Positions 25,763 to 34,563 of a stretch of 64,000 nt of DNA are shown here, piece after piece. The DNA is from Halanaerobium praevalens DSM 2228 (GTDB lineage: Bacteria; Bacillota; Halanaerobiia; Halanaerobiales; Halanaerobiaceae). The DNA lies in the NCBI RefSeq assembly GCF_000165465.1, contig NC_017455.1, positions 868,001-932,000 on the forward strand, read 5' to 3'. Each line of letters starts with the position of its first letter. The stretch's first letter is position 1. A program made the translations under genes and the position numbers. The notes beneath the pieces were generated by a model, which was not told the DNA's origin, searched no databases, and saw only the letters and a program-made list of their open reading frames with translations.

Positions 25763-27401
25763 TTTAGATGGAAATCAAATAGAAGTGGTACAAAATAAAA
25801 AAATTAAAGATATATTAAATGAAAATCAGATTTCTAAACTAGATGAAGTAATGGCTGTCTTTATTGATAATAAAGTTTGTAATTTAAATGAAAAAATAAC
25901 TAAAAAAGCAAAGCTCAAGCCAATTAGAATTAATTCAGAATTAGGAAATAGAATTTACAGAAGTAGTCTTTATTTAGTTTTAGCTAAAGCAGTTTATGAA
26001 CTTTTTCCAGAAGTTATTCTCAAAATAGAAATTTCTATTAGTAATGGTGTCTATTGTGAATTAGAAAATAAAGATAGTTTAACTAAAAGTGAAATATTTA
26101 AGCTAAAAGATAGAATGAAGGAAATAATTAATTCAGATTATAAAATAAAAAAACATAAATTAAAAAAAGAAGAAGTCTTAAAAATAATCCAAGATGAAAA
26201 TTGTTCTTTTAGAAGCGAATTAATTAAAAAACAAGATCAAGCTCATTATACTTTATATGAAATTGATGGTTATTATGATTATTTTTATTATAATATGGTT
26301 CCTTCAACTTCCTATTTAAAAGAATTTGATTTACATTTAAGGATTCCAGGTTTTGTATTATTATTTCCTAAGTTTTTTAGTGATAAAGAAGTTCCTAAAT
26401 TTAAAGAACAACCTAAATTAGCTAATATTTTTTTAGAATATGAACGCTTAGGTAATATTTTGGGAATAAATAATGTAGTAGAATTAAATCAAATAGTAGA
26501 AAAAAATAATCACAATGAAATAATTAGAATAGCTGAAGCTTTACATGAGAAAAAAATAGCTAAAATAGCAGATAAAATAAAAAGTGGGATGCCTAGAAAT
26601 AAAATTATTTTAATTGCTGGCCCTAGTTCTTCTGGTAAAACAACTTTTACTCATCGGCTTTCAACCCAATTAAAAATTAATGGTTTAAGACCAGTTCAAA
26701 TTTCTGTCGATAATTATTTTGTTAATCGAGAAAATACTCCTTTAGATCAGAATGGAGAAAAAGATTTTGAAGCTTTAGAAGCTATAAAATTAGATTTATT
26801 TAATGATCATCTTTTACAGTTAATTCAGGGAGAAGAAATAGAATTACCTAAATTTAATTTCGAAAAGGGAGTTAGAGAAAGAAGTAATAAATTTTTACAG
26901 TTAAAAGAAGATCAACCAATTTTAATTGAAGGTATTCATGGTTTAAATGATAGATTAACTGAAGTTATACCCCAAGATTTAAAATTTAAAATTTATATTA
27001 GTGCTTTAACTCAGCTAAATATTGACTGTCATAATAGAATTCCGACCACAGATACAAGGTTGTTGAGAAGGATAGTAAGGGATAATCAGTATCGCGGTTT
27101 ATCTGCTTCAGATACCTTAAATTTATGGAGAAGTGTTCGGAGGGGAGAAGAGAAAAACATTTTCCCTTATCAAGAAAATGCAGATATTATGTTTAATTCT
27201 GCTTTAATTTATGAATTATCAGTATTAAAAAATTATGTAGAACCGCTTTTAAAACAAATTGATAAAACAAATAGAAACTATTATCAGGCACAGCGCTTAT
27301 TAGAAATTCTAAGTAATTTTAAAGCTATACCTGATAGTGAAGTCCCTTTTACTTCAATTTTAAGAGAGTTTACTGGAATGAGTGTTTTTAGAAAAGAATA
27401 A
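25752..27401 (+). CDS. Nucleoside kinase with TGS and ThrRS-like N-terminal domains
   Basis: The 549-residue protein starts with a TGS-like domain (about residues 1-62) and a segment resembling the ThrRS second additional domain, then carries a uridine kinase/phosphoribulokinase domain from about residue 280, with P-loop AGPSSSGKTTFTHRLS and VDNYFVNRENTPLD. Such proteins are annotated as nucleoside or uridine kinases in many Firmicutes; the purpose of the tRNA-synthetase-like front is not known. The gene starts inside queG, and its last 42 bases are also the end of the opposite-strand nucleotidase gene. Confidence 0.88.
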   Translation: MKLNLDGNQIEVVQNKKIKDILNENQISKLDEVMAVFIDNKVCNLNEKITKKAKLKPIRINSELGNRIYRSSLYLVLAKAVYELFPEVILKIEISISNGVYCELENKDSLTKSEIFKLKDRMKEIINSDYKIKKHKLKKEEVLKIIQDENCSFRSELIKKQDQAHYTLYEIDGYYDYFYYNMVPSTSYLKEFDLHLRIPGFVLLFPKFFSDKEVPKFKEQPKLANIFLEYERLGNILGINNVVELNQIVEKNNHNEIIRIAEALHEKKIAKIADKIKSGMPRNKIILIAGPSSSGKTTFTHRLSTQLKINGLRPVQISVDNYFVNRENTPLDQNGEKDFEALEAIKLDLFNDHLLQLIQGEEIELPKFNFEKGVRERSNKFLQLKEDQPILIEGIHGLNDRLTEVIPQDLKFKIYISALTQLNIDCHNRIPTTDTRLLRRIVRDNQYRGLSASDTLNLWRSVRRGEEKNIFPYQENADIMFNSALIYELSVLKNYVEPLLKQIDKTNRNYYQAQRLLEILSNFKAIPDSEVPFTSILREFTGMSVFRKE

Positions 27402-27959
27402 GTTTATATTTTCTTTAATTTCATCCCAATTATTTACTTTAGTAATTTGTTTATGGCCTTGGAAGTTATTATTATGGTACTTACTAACTAAAATAACTGG
27501 AATATTCTCACTTGCAACTTCTAAGGCATTTTCTTGTTTATCATCAATAAATAAATCTATTTCTTTTTTTACAGCTATTGGTGCTTTTGCTTTGGCATGA
27601 TGTAATTCATCAAAAGGAATATTGTTGTTTTTTAACCATTTTTCGGTTAAAGAACGATGCTCAGCACCTCTAGCAGTTATTAAAATCAATCTATGTCCTG
27701 CTTTTGATAACTGCTTAAGTATTTTTTTAGCTTTAGCTACTGGTTCTACACTATTATAGACATCTTCTATTTTTTGCTCTATAAAATCATTTAATTCTTG
27801 GTCACTAATTGCAAAGGCCTTACGCAGATCATAAGTATTTTCTTTTAAGCTAATTTCTCGATCAAGAAACTCGTTTAATTTTTGTTGCCAGATACTATTT
27901 TCATCTGGTCCTTCATCTGTCAATACACCATCAATATCTATCCCGAAATTATATTTCAT
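27360..27959 (-). CDS. HAD-family 5'(3')-deoxyribonucleotidase-like protein
   Basis: A 199-residue HAD phosphatase of the NT5C/YqfW type. Motif I is DIDGVLTDE (residues 7-15), motif II is ITARG (about 95-99), a Lys-rich region follows, and motif IV is DLFIDDKQENA (about 134-144). Enzymes of this type dephosphorylate (deoxy)nucleoside monophosphates. The gene runs against the flow of its neighbours and overlaps the nucleoside kinase 3' end to 3' end. Its ribosome-binding site is AGGTG upstream of ATG 27959. Confidence 0.85.
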   Translation of the reverse strand: MKYNFGIDIDGVLTDEGPDENSIWQQKLNEFLDREISLKENTYDLRKAFAISDQELNDFIEQKIEDVYNSVEPVAKAKKILKQLSKAGHRLILITARGAEHRSLTEKWLKNNNIPFDELHHAKAKAPIAVKKEIDLFIDDKQENALEVASENIPVILVSKYHNNNFQGHKQITKVNNWDEIKENINLFFSKNTHSSKLS

Positions 27960-28122
27960 TTTTAAAACACCTCATATAATAATTTTTTAGCTTTAGCTAA
28001 TATTAACATTTTTTTAGATTTATGTCCAGATTTCAAAAATTAAAGAAAAAATTAATTAACTTTATTTTTTAATATAAATAAGATAAAATAAAATTATAGA
28101 ATAGTAAATAGGAGGTAATAAA

Positions 28123-28779
28123 TTGACTGAAAAGACAAATAAAAGAAAAAAAGTAGAAACATTAGTTAAATTATTTTCTAAACACTATCCAGAGCCAGGT
28201 ACTGCTTTAAATTATAGAACTCCTTTTGAACTTTTAATTGCAACTATTTTATCAGCTCAAACTACTGATATTCAGGTTAATAAAGTAACAAAAAAATTAT
28301 TTAAAAATTATAATACTCCGAAAAAAATTTTAAATCTTAGTCAAAAAGAATTAGAAAAAAAAATAAATAGCATAGGTCTTTATCGAAATAAGGCTAAATA
28401 TATTTTAAAAACAGCTAAGATTTTAATTGAAGAATTTAATAGTCAAGTTCCTAAAACAAGAAAAGAGCTTTTAAAATTAAGTGGTGTTGGTAGAAAAACT
28501 GCAAATGTTGTTTTATCAAGTGCTTTTGCAAAAGCAGCTTTTCCTGTTGACACACATGTTTTTAGGGTTTCAGCTAGACTAGGTTTAAGTAGTGGTAAAA
28601 ATGTATCGACAACTGAAAAAGAGCTGACTGATTTAATCCCTAGAAAATATTGGATAGATTTTCACCATTGGTTAATCGATCATGGCAGAGCTTTATGTAA
28701 AGCTCAAAATCCAGACTGTAAAAATTGCTTTGCTAAAAAAATATGTAATTATTATCAAAATCAGACATTTGAAAATTAA
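28123..28779 (+). CDS. nth: Endonuclease III
   Basis: Endonuclease III is a DNA glycosylase/AP lyase for oxidised pyrimidines. The 218-residue protein has the helix-hairpin-helix LSGVGRKTANVV with the catalytic Lys (about residue 126), the catalytic Asp in FPVDTHVFRV (about 144), and a C-terminal 4Fe-4S cluster motif C-X6-C-X2-C-X5-C (from CKAQNPDC). The start is TTG 28123 behind AGGAGG. It is complete and of normal length. Confidence 0.97.
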   Translation: MTEKTNKRKKVETLVKLFSKHYPEPGTALNYRTPFELLIATILSAQTTDIQVNKVTKKLFKNYNTPKKILNLSQKELEKKINSIGLYRNKAKYILKTAKILIEEFNSQVPKTRKELLKLSGVGRKTANVVLSSAFAKAAFPVDTHVFRVSARLGLSSGKNVSTTEKELTDLIPRKYWIDFHHWLIDHGRALCKAQNPDCKNCFAKKICNYYQNQTFEN

Positions 28780-28845
28780 AGAATTCTTATAATTATTAAA
28801 ATAAGAGTTAGTTAAAATAAAAATAGTTTGTGGGAGGTAATATAA

Positions 28846-30156
28846 ATGAAAAAAATATTTGTTTTAGACACTAATGTGCTTTTAAATGATCCTCGTGCCA
28901 TTTATAGTTTTGATGATAATGATGTTGTAATTCCCCTAGCAGTTTTAGAAGAAATTGATAGTTTAAAAACTAAAAGTTCTGATCTTGGTTTTAATGCTAG
29001 AGCCAGTTCTAGAATTTTAGAAGAATTAAGAAATAAAGGTAATTTACATGATGGAGTAGAATTAGATTCAGGTGGAATAGTCAAAATTGTAATTAATGGT
29101 GGTTTAGAACTACCAGAAGGTTTAAGTTCAAGTAAAATGGATAATCGAATTATTTCTACTGCCCTTCATTTACAGGAAAAAAATGCAGATAAAAAGGTCA
29201 TAATGATCTCTGATGATATTAATTTACGTTTAATCTGTGATGCCTATAATTTAGAAGCAGAAGAACATAATTCAATTATTTTAAAAGAAGAAGAAGTTTA
29301 TTCTGGGTTTAAAGAAATAAATTGCAGCTCAGCTATGATTGATAAATTTTTTGAAGAACAAAAATTAGCTTTAGCAGAATTAGATGATTTGGATCTTTCT
29401 TTATATCCAAATGAATTTATTCAATTAACAGCAGATGATCAAAATAAAAATACTGCTTTAGCTAAATTTGATGGAGAAAATTTAGTTGTTTTAAATTATA
29501 ACAAAAGTCAACCTGCTAAAATTAGAGCCAGAAATAGAGAACAACAAATGGCATTAGAATTATTACTTGATGATCAGATAAAATTAGTTACTATTTCTGG
29601 TAAAGCCGGGACAGGGAAAACTTTATTAGCACTTGCTTCTGGTTTAGCTAAGGTAGTTGATGAACATAATTTTAGTCGTTTATTAGTAGCTAGACCGATT
29701 CAGCCAATGGGTAAAGAATTAGGTTTTTTACCAGGAGATATTGAAGAAAAAATGGCCCCTTGGATGCAACCTATTTTTGATAATTTAGATTTTATTGTTC
29801 AGAGAAATAAAGATGCCAAATTTGCTTATCAAAAATTATTAGATAAAGATTTAATTCAAATTGAACCTTTAACTTATATTAGAGGTAGATCAGTGCCTTC
29901 TCAATTTATTATAGTTGATGAAGCACAAAATTTATCTTTACATGAAGTTAAAACAATAGTAACACGCGCAGGAGAAGGATCTAAAGTGATCTTTACAGGT
30001 GACCCTTTTCAAATTGATAATCCATATCTTAATTTTCATAAAAATGGTCTTAATTATCTTGCTCATCAGTTTCATGGAGAAAAAATTGCAGGTCATATAA
30101 TGTTAAAAGAGGGAGAAAGGTCAGAACTTGCAGAAATAGCTAGTGATCTTCTTTAA
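28846..30156 (+). CDS. PIN-PhoH family ATPase (YlaK type)
   Basis: The 436-residue protein combines an N-terminal PIN nuclease domain (DTNVLLNDP at residues 7-15, with LEEIDSLK and a later acidic SDDINLR) and a C-terminal PhoH ATPase domain with Walker A SGKAGTGKTLLAL (about 250-262) and Walker B FIIVDEAQNLS (about 357). Fusions of this kind are thought to act as RNA helicase-nucleases. GGGAGGTAA precedes ATG 28846. The next gene begins 19 bases later, so the two may be co-transcribed. Confidence 0.92.
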   Translation: MKKIFVLDTNVLLNDPRAIYSFDDNDVVIPLAVLEEIDSLKTKSSDLGFNARASSRILEELRNKGNLHDGVELDSGGIVKIVINGGLELPEGLSSSKMDNRIISTALHLQEKNADKKVIMISDDINLRLICDAYNLEAEEHNSIILKEEEVYSGFKEINCSSAMIDKFFEEQKLALAELDDLDLSLYPNEFIQLTADDQNKNTALAKFDGENLVVLNYNKSQPAKIRARNREQQMALELLLDDQIKLVTISGKAGTGKTLLALASGLAKVVDEHNFSRLLVARPIQPMGKELGFLPGDIEEKMAPWMQPIFDNLDFIVQRNKDAKFAYQKLLDKDLIQIEPLTYIRGRSVPSQFIIVDEAQNLSLHEVKTIVTRAGEGSKVIFTGDPFQIDNPYLNFHKNGLNYLAHQFHGEKIAGHIMLKEGERSELAEIASDLL

Positions 30157-30175
30157 TACTCAGGAGTTGTATTAA

Positions 30176-32263
30176 ATGTCAAAAAAAATTAGAATAATAA
30201 TCATTACCGCACTTTTGCTGGGTTTTTTATTACCAGCTGCTGATTATTATTATGAGTTAGAACAAAGAAGTTTTTTAGAAAATGTTGAAGCTCAGCAAAA
30301 AAATGAAGTGAAAAATAATTTATCTTTGGCTCAAGAGGCTTTTTATAAGGGAAATTATAAAAAAGCAGAAGCTTATTATAAAAGAGCTATTAAATTAGAT
30401 CCATTTAATTTTGTTAGCCGTCGAAATTTAGCTGTAATTTATAATGATCAAAATAAGCTATTTGCTAAAAATGAAATACTATTAGAATTAGCAATTTTAA
30501 GTGGAAAAAATTATGATTATTTAAATTTAGCTCTTAATTTCTATGAACTTAATAATATTCAAGCTTCTAATTTTATTTTATCAAATAAAGTTGAACCAGA
30601 TTTAGAAAATAAATATCTTAGTTTTCAATATTATTATTATTTAATTAAAAACAATTTAGAAATTAAAAACTATAATTTAGCTGAAAAATATATTAGAGAA
30701 ATTGAAAAATTAGAAATTAATAAAGCAGAAGTTTATTTACTGCAAGCAGAATTAAATAAAAAAAGAAAAAACTTTAAGCAGGCTTATAAAGATTATCAAA
30801 GCTCATATCAAAAACAGAGAAGTCAAAGTTATTTATTCAAGGATATGGCTGAAATGTTAGAAAAAAATGGTGAAGAATTAAAAGCTTATAAATTATGGCA
30901 ACAAACACTTGCTTATGGTTTTTTTGAAAAATTAGCAAAGTCTCGAATAAATTATTATCAAGAAGAATATCCAGAATTAGTTTCAGAATCAGAAAGCTCA
31001 AAAAAACCAGTTGAGATTGATCCTTTTAGCTTAGAAGCGGATTGGAAAAAAATAGATAAGATAGAAGAATCTAAACAACAAAAAAACTTAAGAATAGGAC
31101 TAGAAGAAAAAAAGAAACAATTAGTATTTCAGTACTCTAATTCTTTTTCTATAGTTCAGGCAGATAAAATTTTATTTAGAGGTGAAGCTAAAAAAAACTA
31201 CTTAATAAAAGTTGAAGCAGATGATATTTATTTGATTCATAAACAAGAAAAAATCAAACTTGGTAGTTCTCAGCTTGAATATCAGTTTTATAGTAAGCAA
31301 GAAAATTCATCTTTTTATATTTATAATATTAATTATGGTCAAGGTTATTTTTGGCAGGGTAAATCAAACAGACAATATAGAGGGCAGATGATAATTAAGG
31401 GCAGAGGCGATAATTTCACTTTGATCAATCACTTAGGTTTAACCTCTTATTTAAGTTCTGTAGTTCCTTCAGAAATTTATGCTAGTTGGCCTTTAGAATC
31501 CTTAAAAGCTCAAGCAGTTGCTGCTAGAAGCTATACATTAAGTAATTTAGGACGACATAAGGCAGACGGTTATGACCTTTGTGCTAGTGTGCATTGTGCA
31601 GCTTATAAAGGTGTTTTAAGTGAAAATAGTAATACAACTAAAGCTGTGCTAGCAACTCAAGCTGAAAAAGCAATTTTTGGTGATAAAATAATTGAAGCAG
31701 TTTTTAGTAGTAATAGTGGAGGCTTTACTGAGAGAAGTGACCAAATTTGGAGTCAAGATTTGCCATATTTAAGAGGTTCAAATCAGATGAAGACACAAGA
31801 ATTTAACTTTCCCTTATCACCTTTAGAATTAAAAAGTTGGCTTTTAGCTGCTCCTGAATCATATTCTAAAGATTATCGCAGTCAAAATTATCGTTGGCAA
31901 ATTAAAATTCCTGCTCAAGTTATTGAATATAATAGTGGTTTAAAAAATATCAAAAAAATAAAGATTAATAAAAGAGCCAAAGCTGGAACCATAACCAGTT
32001 TAACTATTTATGGTGAAAATGGTAAAAAAGATTACAATGTTTCTCAAATTAGAAGAGTTTTAGGTGGCTTAAAAAATAGTCGTTTTTATTTTGATAGTCA
32101 TTATAATCAGGCTAATAATTTAAAAGATTTATATATTTATGGTTCAGGTTGGGGCCATAATTTAGGCTTAGATCAATCTGCAGCAGCAGGAATGGCAGCA
32201 GCTGGCTGGGATTATCAAAAAATAATAAAACATTTTTATGCAGGAGTTGAAATAAAAAATTAA
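30176..32263 (+). CDS. TPR protein with C-terminal SpoIID domain
   Basis: This 695-residue protein has an N-terminal signal anchor (about residues 7-24), TPR-like repeats (for example LAQEAFYKGNYKKAEAYYKRAIKLDP in parts, about 50-75, and more to about 255), a linker and a SpoIID/LytB domain (about 410-690). The proposed catalytic Glu of SpoIID transglycosylases is seen in VVPSEIYASWPLESLKAQAVAARSY. SpoIID removes glycan strands during engulfment in sporulating bacteria; here the fusion to TPRs suggests a vegetative envelope role or a scaffolded wall enzyme. That role is inference. Confidence 0.87.
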   Translation: MSKKIRIIIITALLLGFLLPAADYYYELEQRSFLENVEAQQKNEVKNNLSLAQEAFYKGNYKKAEAYYKRAIKLDPFNFVSRRNLAVIYNDQNKLFAKNEILLELAILSGKNYDYLNLALNFYELNNIQASNFILSNKVEPDLENKYLSFQYYYYLIKNNLEIKNYNLAEKYIREIEKLEINKAEVYLLQAELNKKRKNFKQAYKDYQSSYQKQRSQSYLFKDMAEMLEKNGEELKAYKLWQQTLAYGFFEKLAKSRINYYQEEYPELVSESESSKKPVEIDPFSLEADWKKIDKIEESKQQKNLRIGLEEKKKQLVFQYSNSFSIVQADKILFRGEAKKNYLIKVEADDIYLIHKQEKIKLGSSQLEYQFYSKQENSSFYIYNINYGQGYFWQGKSNRQYRGQMIIKGRGDNFTLINHLGLTSYLSSVVPSEIYASWPLESLKAQAVAARSYTLSNLGRHKADGYDLCASVHCAAYKGVLSENSNTTKAVLATQAEKAIFGDKIIEAVFSSNSGGFTERSDQIWSQDLPYLRGSNQMKTQEFNFPLSPLELKSWLLAAPESYSKDYRSQNYRWQIKIPAQVIEYNSGLKNIKKIKINKRAKAGTITSLTIYGENGKKDYNVSQIRRVLGGLKNSRFYFDSHYNQANNLKDLYIYGSGWGHNLGLDQSAAAGMAAAGWDYQKIIKHFYAGVEIKN

Positions 32264-32272
32264 TTAAAAAAT

Positions 32273-32301
32273 TTGCTTTTAGAGCAAATATTATTTATAA
32301 T
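32273..32301 (+). promoter_or_regulatory. Predicted promoter for the FMN riboswitch and ribU
   Basis: TTGCTT (32273-32278) and TATAAT (32296-32301) are 17 bases apart. Transcription would begin about 15 bases before the riboswitch. Confidence 0.65.
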
Positions 32302-32321
32302 ATTAATAACAAAATAATATT

Positions 32322-32436
32322 ATCTTCAGGGTCTGGTGAGCGAAAAAGCAATTCCAAACCGGTGGTTATAGTCCACGAGCATGAGCTGAACTGGTGTAAT
32401 TCCAGTACCGACGGTAAAGTCCGGAATAAAGAAGAT
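32322..32436 (+). promoter_or_regulatory. FMN riboswitch (RFN element)
   Basis: The conserved RFN pattern is present: the closing stem ATCTTC ... GAAGAT, GGGTCTGGTGAG, ACCGGTGGTTATAGTCCACGAGC (in part), GGTGTAATTCCAGTACCGAC and GTAAAGTCCGGA. It precedes a terminator and the riboflavin transporter gene, so FMN binding should stop transcription into ribU. Confidence 0.95.
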
Positions 32437-32448
32437 TAAAATAATTAG

Positions 32449-32487
32449 TGGCCTTGTATATTTATGATATGCAGGGTCATTTTTTTA
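32449..32487 (+). terminator. Riboswitch expression-platform terminator
   Basis: TGGCCTTGTATAT pairs with ATATGCAGGGTCA (with several G-U pairs) and is followed by eight T. It lies 13 bases after the RFN element. Confidence 0.85.
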
Positions 32488-32535
32488 TTTAAAATTACAT
32501 GAAGGTAATAAATAAAATACAAAGGAGTTTAACTA

Positions 32536-33111
32536 ATGGATACTAAAAAAATTACAATAACAGCAGTTTTATCAGCTTTTGCTTTAGTATTAATGCTGCT
32601 TATTCGTTTTCCGATGTTTTTACCATTTTTGATTTATGAACCAGGTGATATTCCAATTCTAATTATTGCCTTTTTATTTGGCCCAGCTTCAGCTTTAGGA
32701 GCAAGTTTTATGCTCTCAATCTTAATGGCAGTTTTTACAGGCTTAGGAGGTCCTTTTGGGGCATTTATGCATTTTTTAGCTACAGGCTCATTCACTGCAA
32801 TAGCAGGCTATTTTTATCAAAAAGATCATAGTAAAACAGGTGCAATTAAAGGTTTAGTTTTGGGAGCTTTAGTAATGACTTTTTTAATGGCTGGTACTAA
32901 TTTATTATTAAATCCAATCTTTTATGGTATACCACGAGAACAAGTTTTAAAAATGATGCTGCCAGGAATTTTACCTTTTAATTTAACTAAAGCTATTGTT
33001 AATTCAGTAATTACTGTTTTAGTTTATAAAAAATTAGCTCATTTTTTAATGAGTAAAGGTTTAATTAAAAACCAAAAATTATTTAAGCAGTCAAATGAAT
33101 CGATTATTTAA
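32536..33111 (+). CDS. ribU: Riboflavin ECF transporter substrate-binding subunit RibU
   Basis: RibU is the S component that captures riboflavin and works with the shared ECF module (EcfA, EcfA', EcfT), which is not in this window. The 191-residue membrane protein has about six hydrophobic helices and the typical FLIYEPGDIPILIIAFLFGP (in part, about residues 34-50) and GGPFGAFMHFLATG. The FMN riboswitch directly upstream strongly supports riboflavin as substrate. Confidence 0.95.
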   Translation: MDTKKITITAVLSAFALVLMLLIRFPMFLPFLIYEPGDIPILIIAFLFGPASALGASFMLSILMAVFTGLGGPFGAFMHFLATGSFTAIAGYFYQKDHSKTGAIKGLVLGALVMTFLMAGTNLLLNPIFYGIPREQVLKMMLPGILPFNLTKAIVNSVITVLVYKKLAHFLMSKGLIKNQKLFKQSNESII

Positions 33112-33163
33112 TTTGCTTTGTTAAATTTAGCTAGTAAATAATTAAACATAGCTTAAAATTAGT

Positions 33164-33192
33164 TTGACAAATAGCCCTTTCTGAGATAAAAT
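33164..33192 (+). promoter_or_regulatory. Predicted promoter for the beta-lactamase-fold hydrolase
   Basis: TTGACA (33164-33169) and TAAAAT (33187-33192), 17 bases apart. The expected transcript start is near 33199, just before the ribosome-binding site AAAGGAG (33200-33206), so the leader would be very short. This rules against ATG 33197 as the start codon. Confidence 0.65.
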
Positions 33193-33214
33193 TTTTATGA
33201 AAGGAGCTGTTTTT

Positions 33215-33973
33215 TTGCAGATAACTTTTTTAGGAACAGGTACTTCACATGGTGTACCTGTAATTGCCTGTGATTGTAAAGTTTGTCAATCTAATAATCC
33301 CAAAAATAAAAGAATGAGAACTTCAATTCATATTAAAAGTAAAGAATATAATTTATTAATAGATACCCCACCTGAGATGAGGTTAGAGTTAATTAAAAAT
33401 AAAATAAAACATGTAGATTCAGTTTTCATGACTCATGCTCATGCTGATCATTTGATGGGCTTTGATGATATTAGAGCTTTAAATTGGTTCCAAGGTAAAG
33501 AAATGCCTGTTTATGCTGATCAAAAGACCTTAGAAAATATAAAAAGAGTTTTTCCTTATATTTTTACTAAAAAAATCTCAGGTGGAGGTATTCCTCAAGT
33601 AATATTAAAAGAAATGAAAACAGAATTTGTATTAAAAGATCTTAAAGTAACACCTATTCCAATTTACCACGGAAAAAATAAAATTCTAGCTTATAGAATT
33701 AATAACTTCGCTTATTTAACCGATTGTAGTAAAATACCAAAAAGTTCTTTAGAATTACTAAAAGGTATCGAATATGCAGCTATTGATGCTCTAAGATTTA
33801 AAGAACATCCAACTCATATGTCTGTTGACCAGGCAGTTAAATTAAGTCAAGATTTAAATTTAAAACATACTTATTTGACCCATATTTCACATAATTTAGA
33901 CCATGAAAAATTAAAAGATTATTTACCTCGAAATATAAGTCCAGCTTATGATGGATTAGTAATTAATCTTTAG
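33215..33973 (+). CDS. PhnP-like metallo-beta-lactamase-fold phosphodiesterase
   Basis: The 252-residue MBL-fold protein has GTGTSHGVPVIACDCKVC at the N-terminus, with cysteines as in PhnP-like proteins that bind an extra zinc, and the metal-binding motif THAHADHLMGFDDIR (about residues 74-88), then DCSK and a late THISH. PhnP hydrolyses cyclic ribose phosphates; without a phn cluster nearby, the substrate here is open. The start is TTG 33215, eight bases after GGAG; ATG 33197 lies before that site. Confidence 0.87.
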   Translation: MQITFLGTGTSHGVPVIACDCKVCQSNNPKNKRMRTSIHIKSKEYNLLIDTPPEMRLELIKNKIKHVDSVFMTHAHADHLMGFDDIRALNWFQGKEMPVYADQKTLENIKRVFPYIFTKKISGGGIPQVILKEMKTEFVLKDLKVTPIPIYHGKNKILAYRINNFAYLTDCSKIPKSSLELLKGIEYAAIDALRFKEHPTHMSVDQAVKLSQDLNLKHTYLTHISHNLDHEKLKDYLPRNISPAYDGLVINL

Positions 33974-34025
33974 CAAACTTTAAATTAGAATAATTTTTAA
34001 AATAAAATAAAAATAGGTGATAGAT

Positions 34026-34511
34026 TTGAATATAGTACTTGTAGAACCAGAAATACCTCAAAATACAGGCAATATAGCAAGAACATGTGCAGTAACTAAT
34101 TCCACCCTTCATTTAGTGCGTCCGCTTGGATTTTCAACTTCAGATAAATATTTAAAAAGAGCAGGTCTTGATTATTGGGATAAATTAGATGTTAAATATT
34201 ACGATAATTTAACAGATTTCTTTATAAAAAATAAAGATGGACGCTTTTTTTATGCCACTACTAAAGCACCTAATTCATATTCTGATCTTGAATATGAAGC
34301 AGATGATTACTTTTTATTTGGTAAAGAAACTGCTGGTTTACCGGAGTCATTATTAGAGTCTAATTTAGATAAAGCAATTAGAATTCCCATGAAAGATGAT
34401 TTAAGATCACTGAACCTTTCTAATTCAGTTTCAATCATTATTTATGAGGCTCTGAGGCAAAATAATTTTATTAATTTAAATAAAAAAGGTAAATATAAAA
34501 AGGAAAATTAA
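34026..34511 (+). CDS. trmL: tRNA (cytidine/uridine-34 2'-O)-methyltransferase TrmL
   Basis: A 161-residue SPOUT methyltransferase that methylates the wobble-base ribose of tRNA-Leu; two copies of tRNA-Leu(TAA), a usual target type, are encoded at 40.6 and 40.8 kb. The knot motifs are clear: PQNTGNIARTCA (residues 11-22), LFGKETAGLP (about 100) and LRSLNLSNSVSIIIYEALRQ. TTG 34026 is chosen with AGGTGA five bases before it; the in-frame GTG 34017 is inside that site. Confidence 0.95.
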   Translation: MNIVLVEPEIPQNTGNIARTCAVTNSTLHLVRPLGFSTSDKYLKRAGLDYWDKLDVKYYDNLTDFFIKNKDGRFFYATTKAPNSYSDLEYEADDYFLFGKETAGLPESLLESNLDKAIRIPMKDDLRSLNLSNSVSIIIYEALRQNNFINLNKKGKYKKEN

Positions 34512-34563
34512 ATTTTATCTAGAAATATATTATATAATAGAGTAAATAGAAAGGAGGGGAGAA

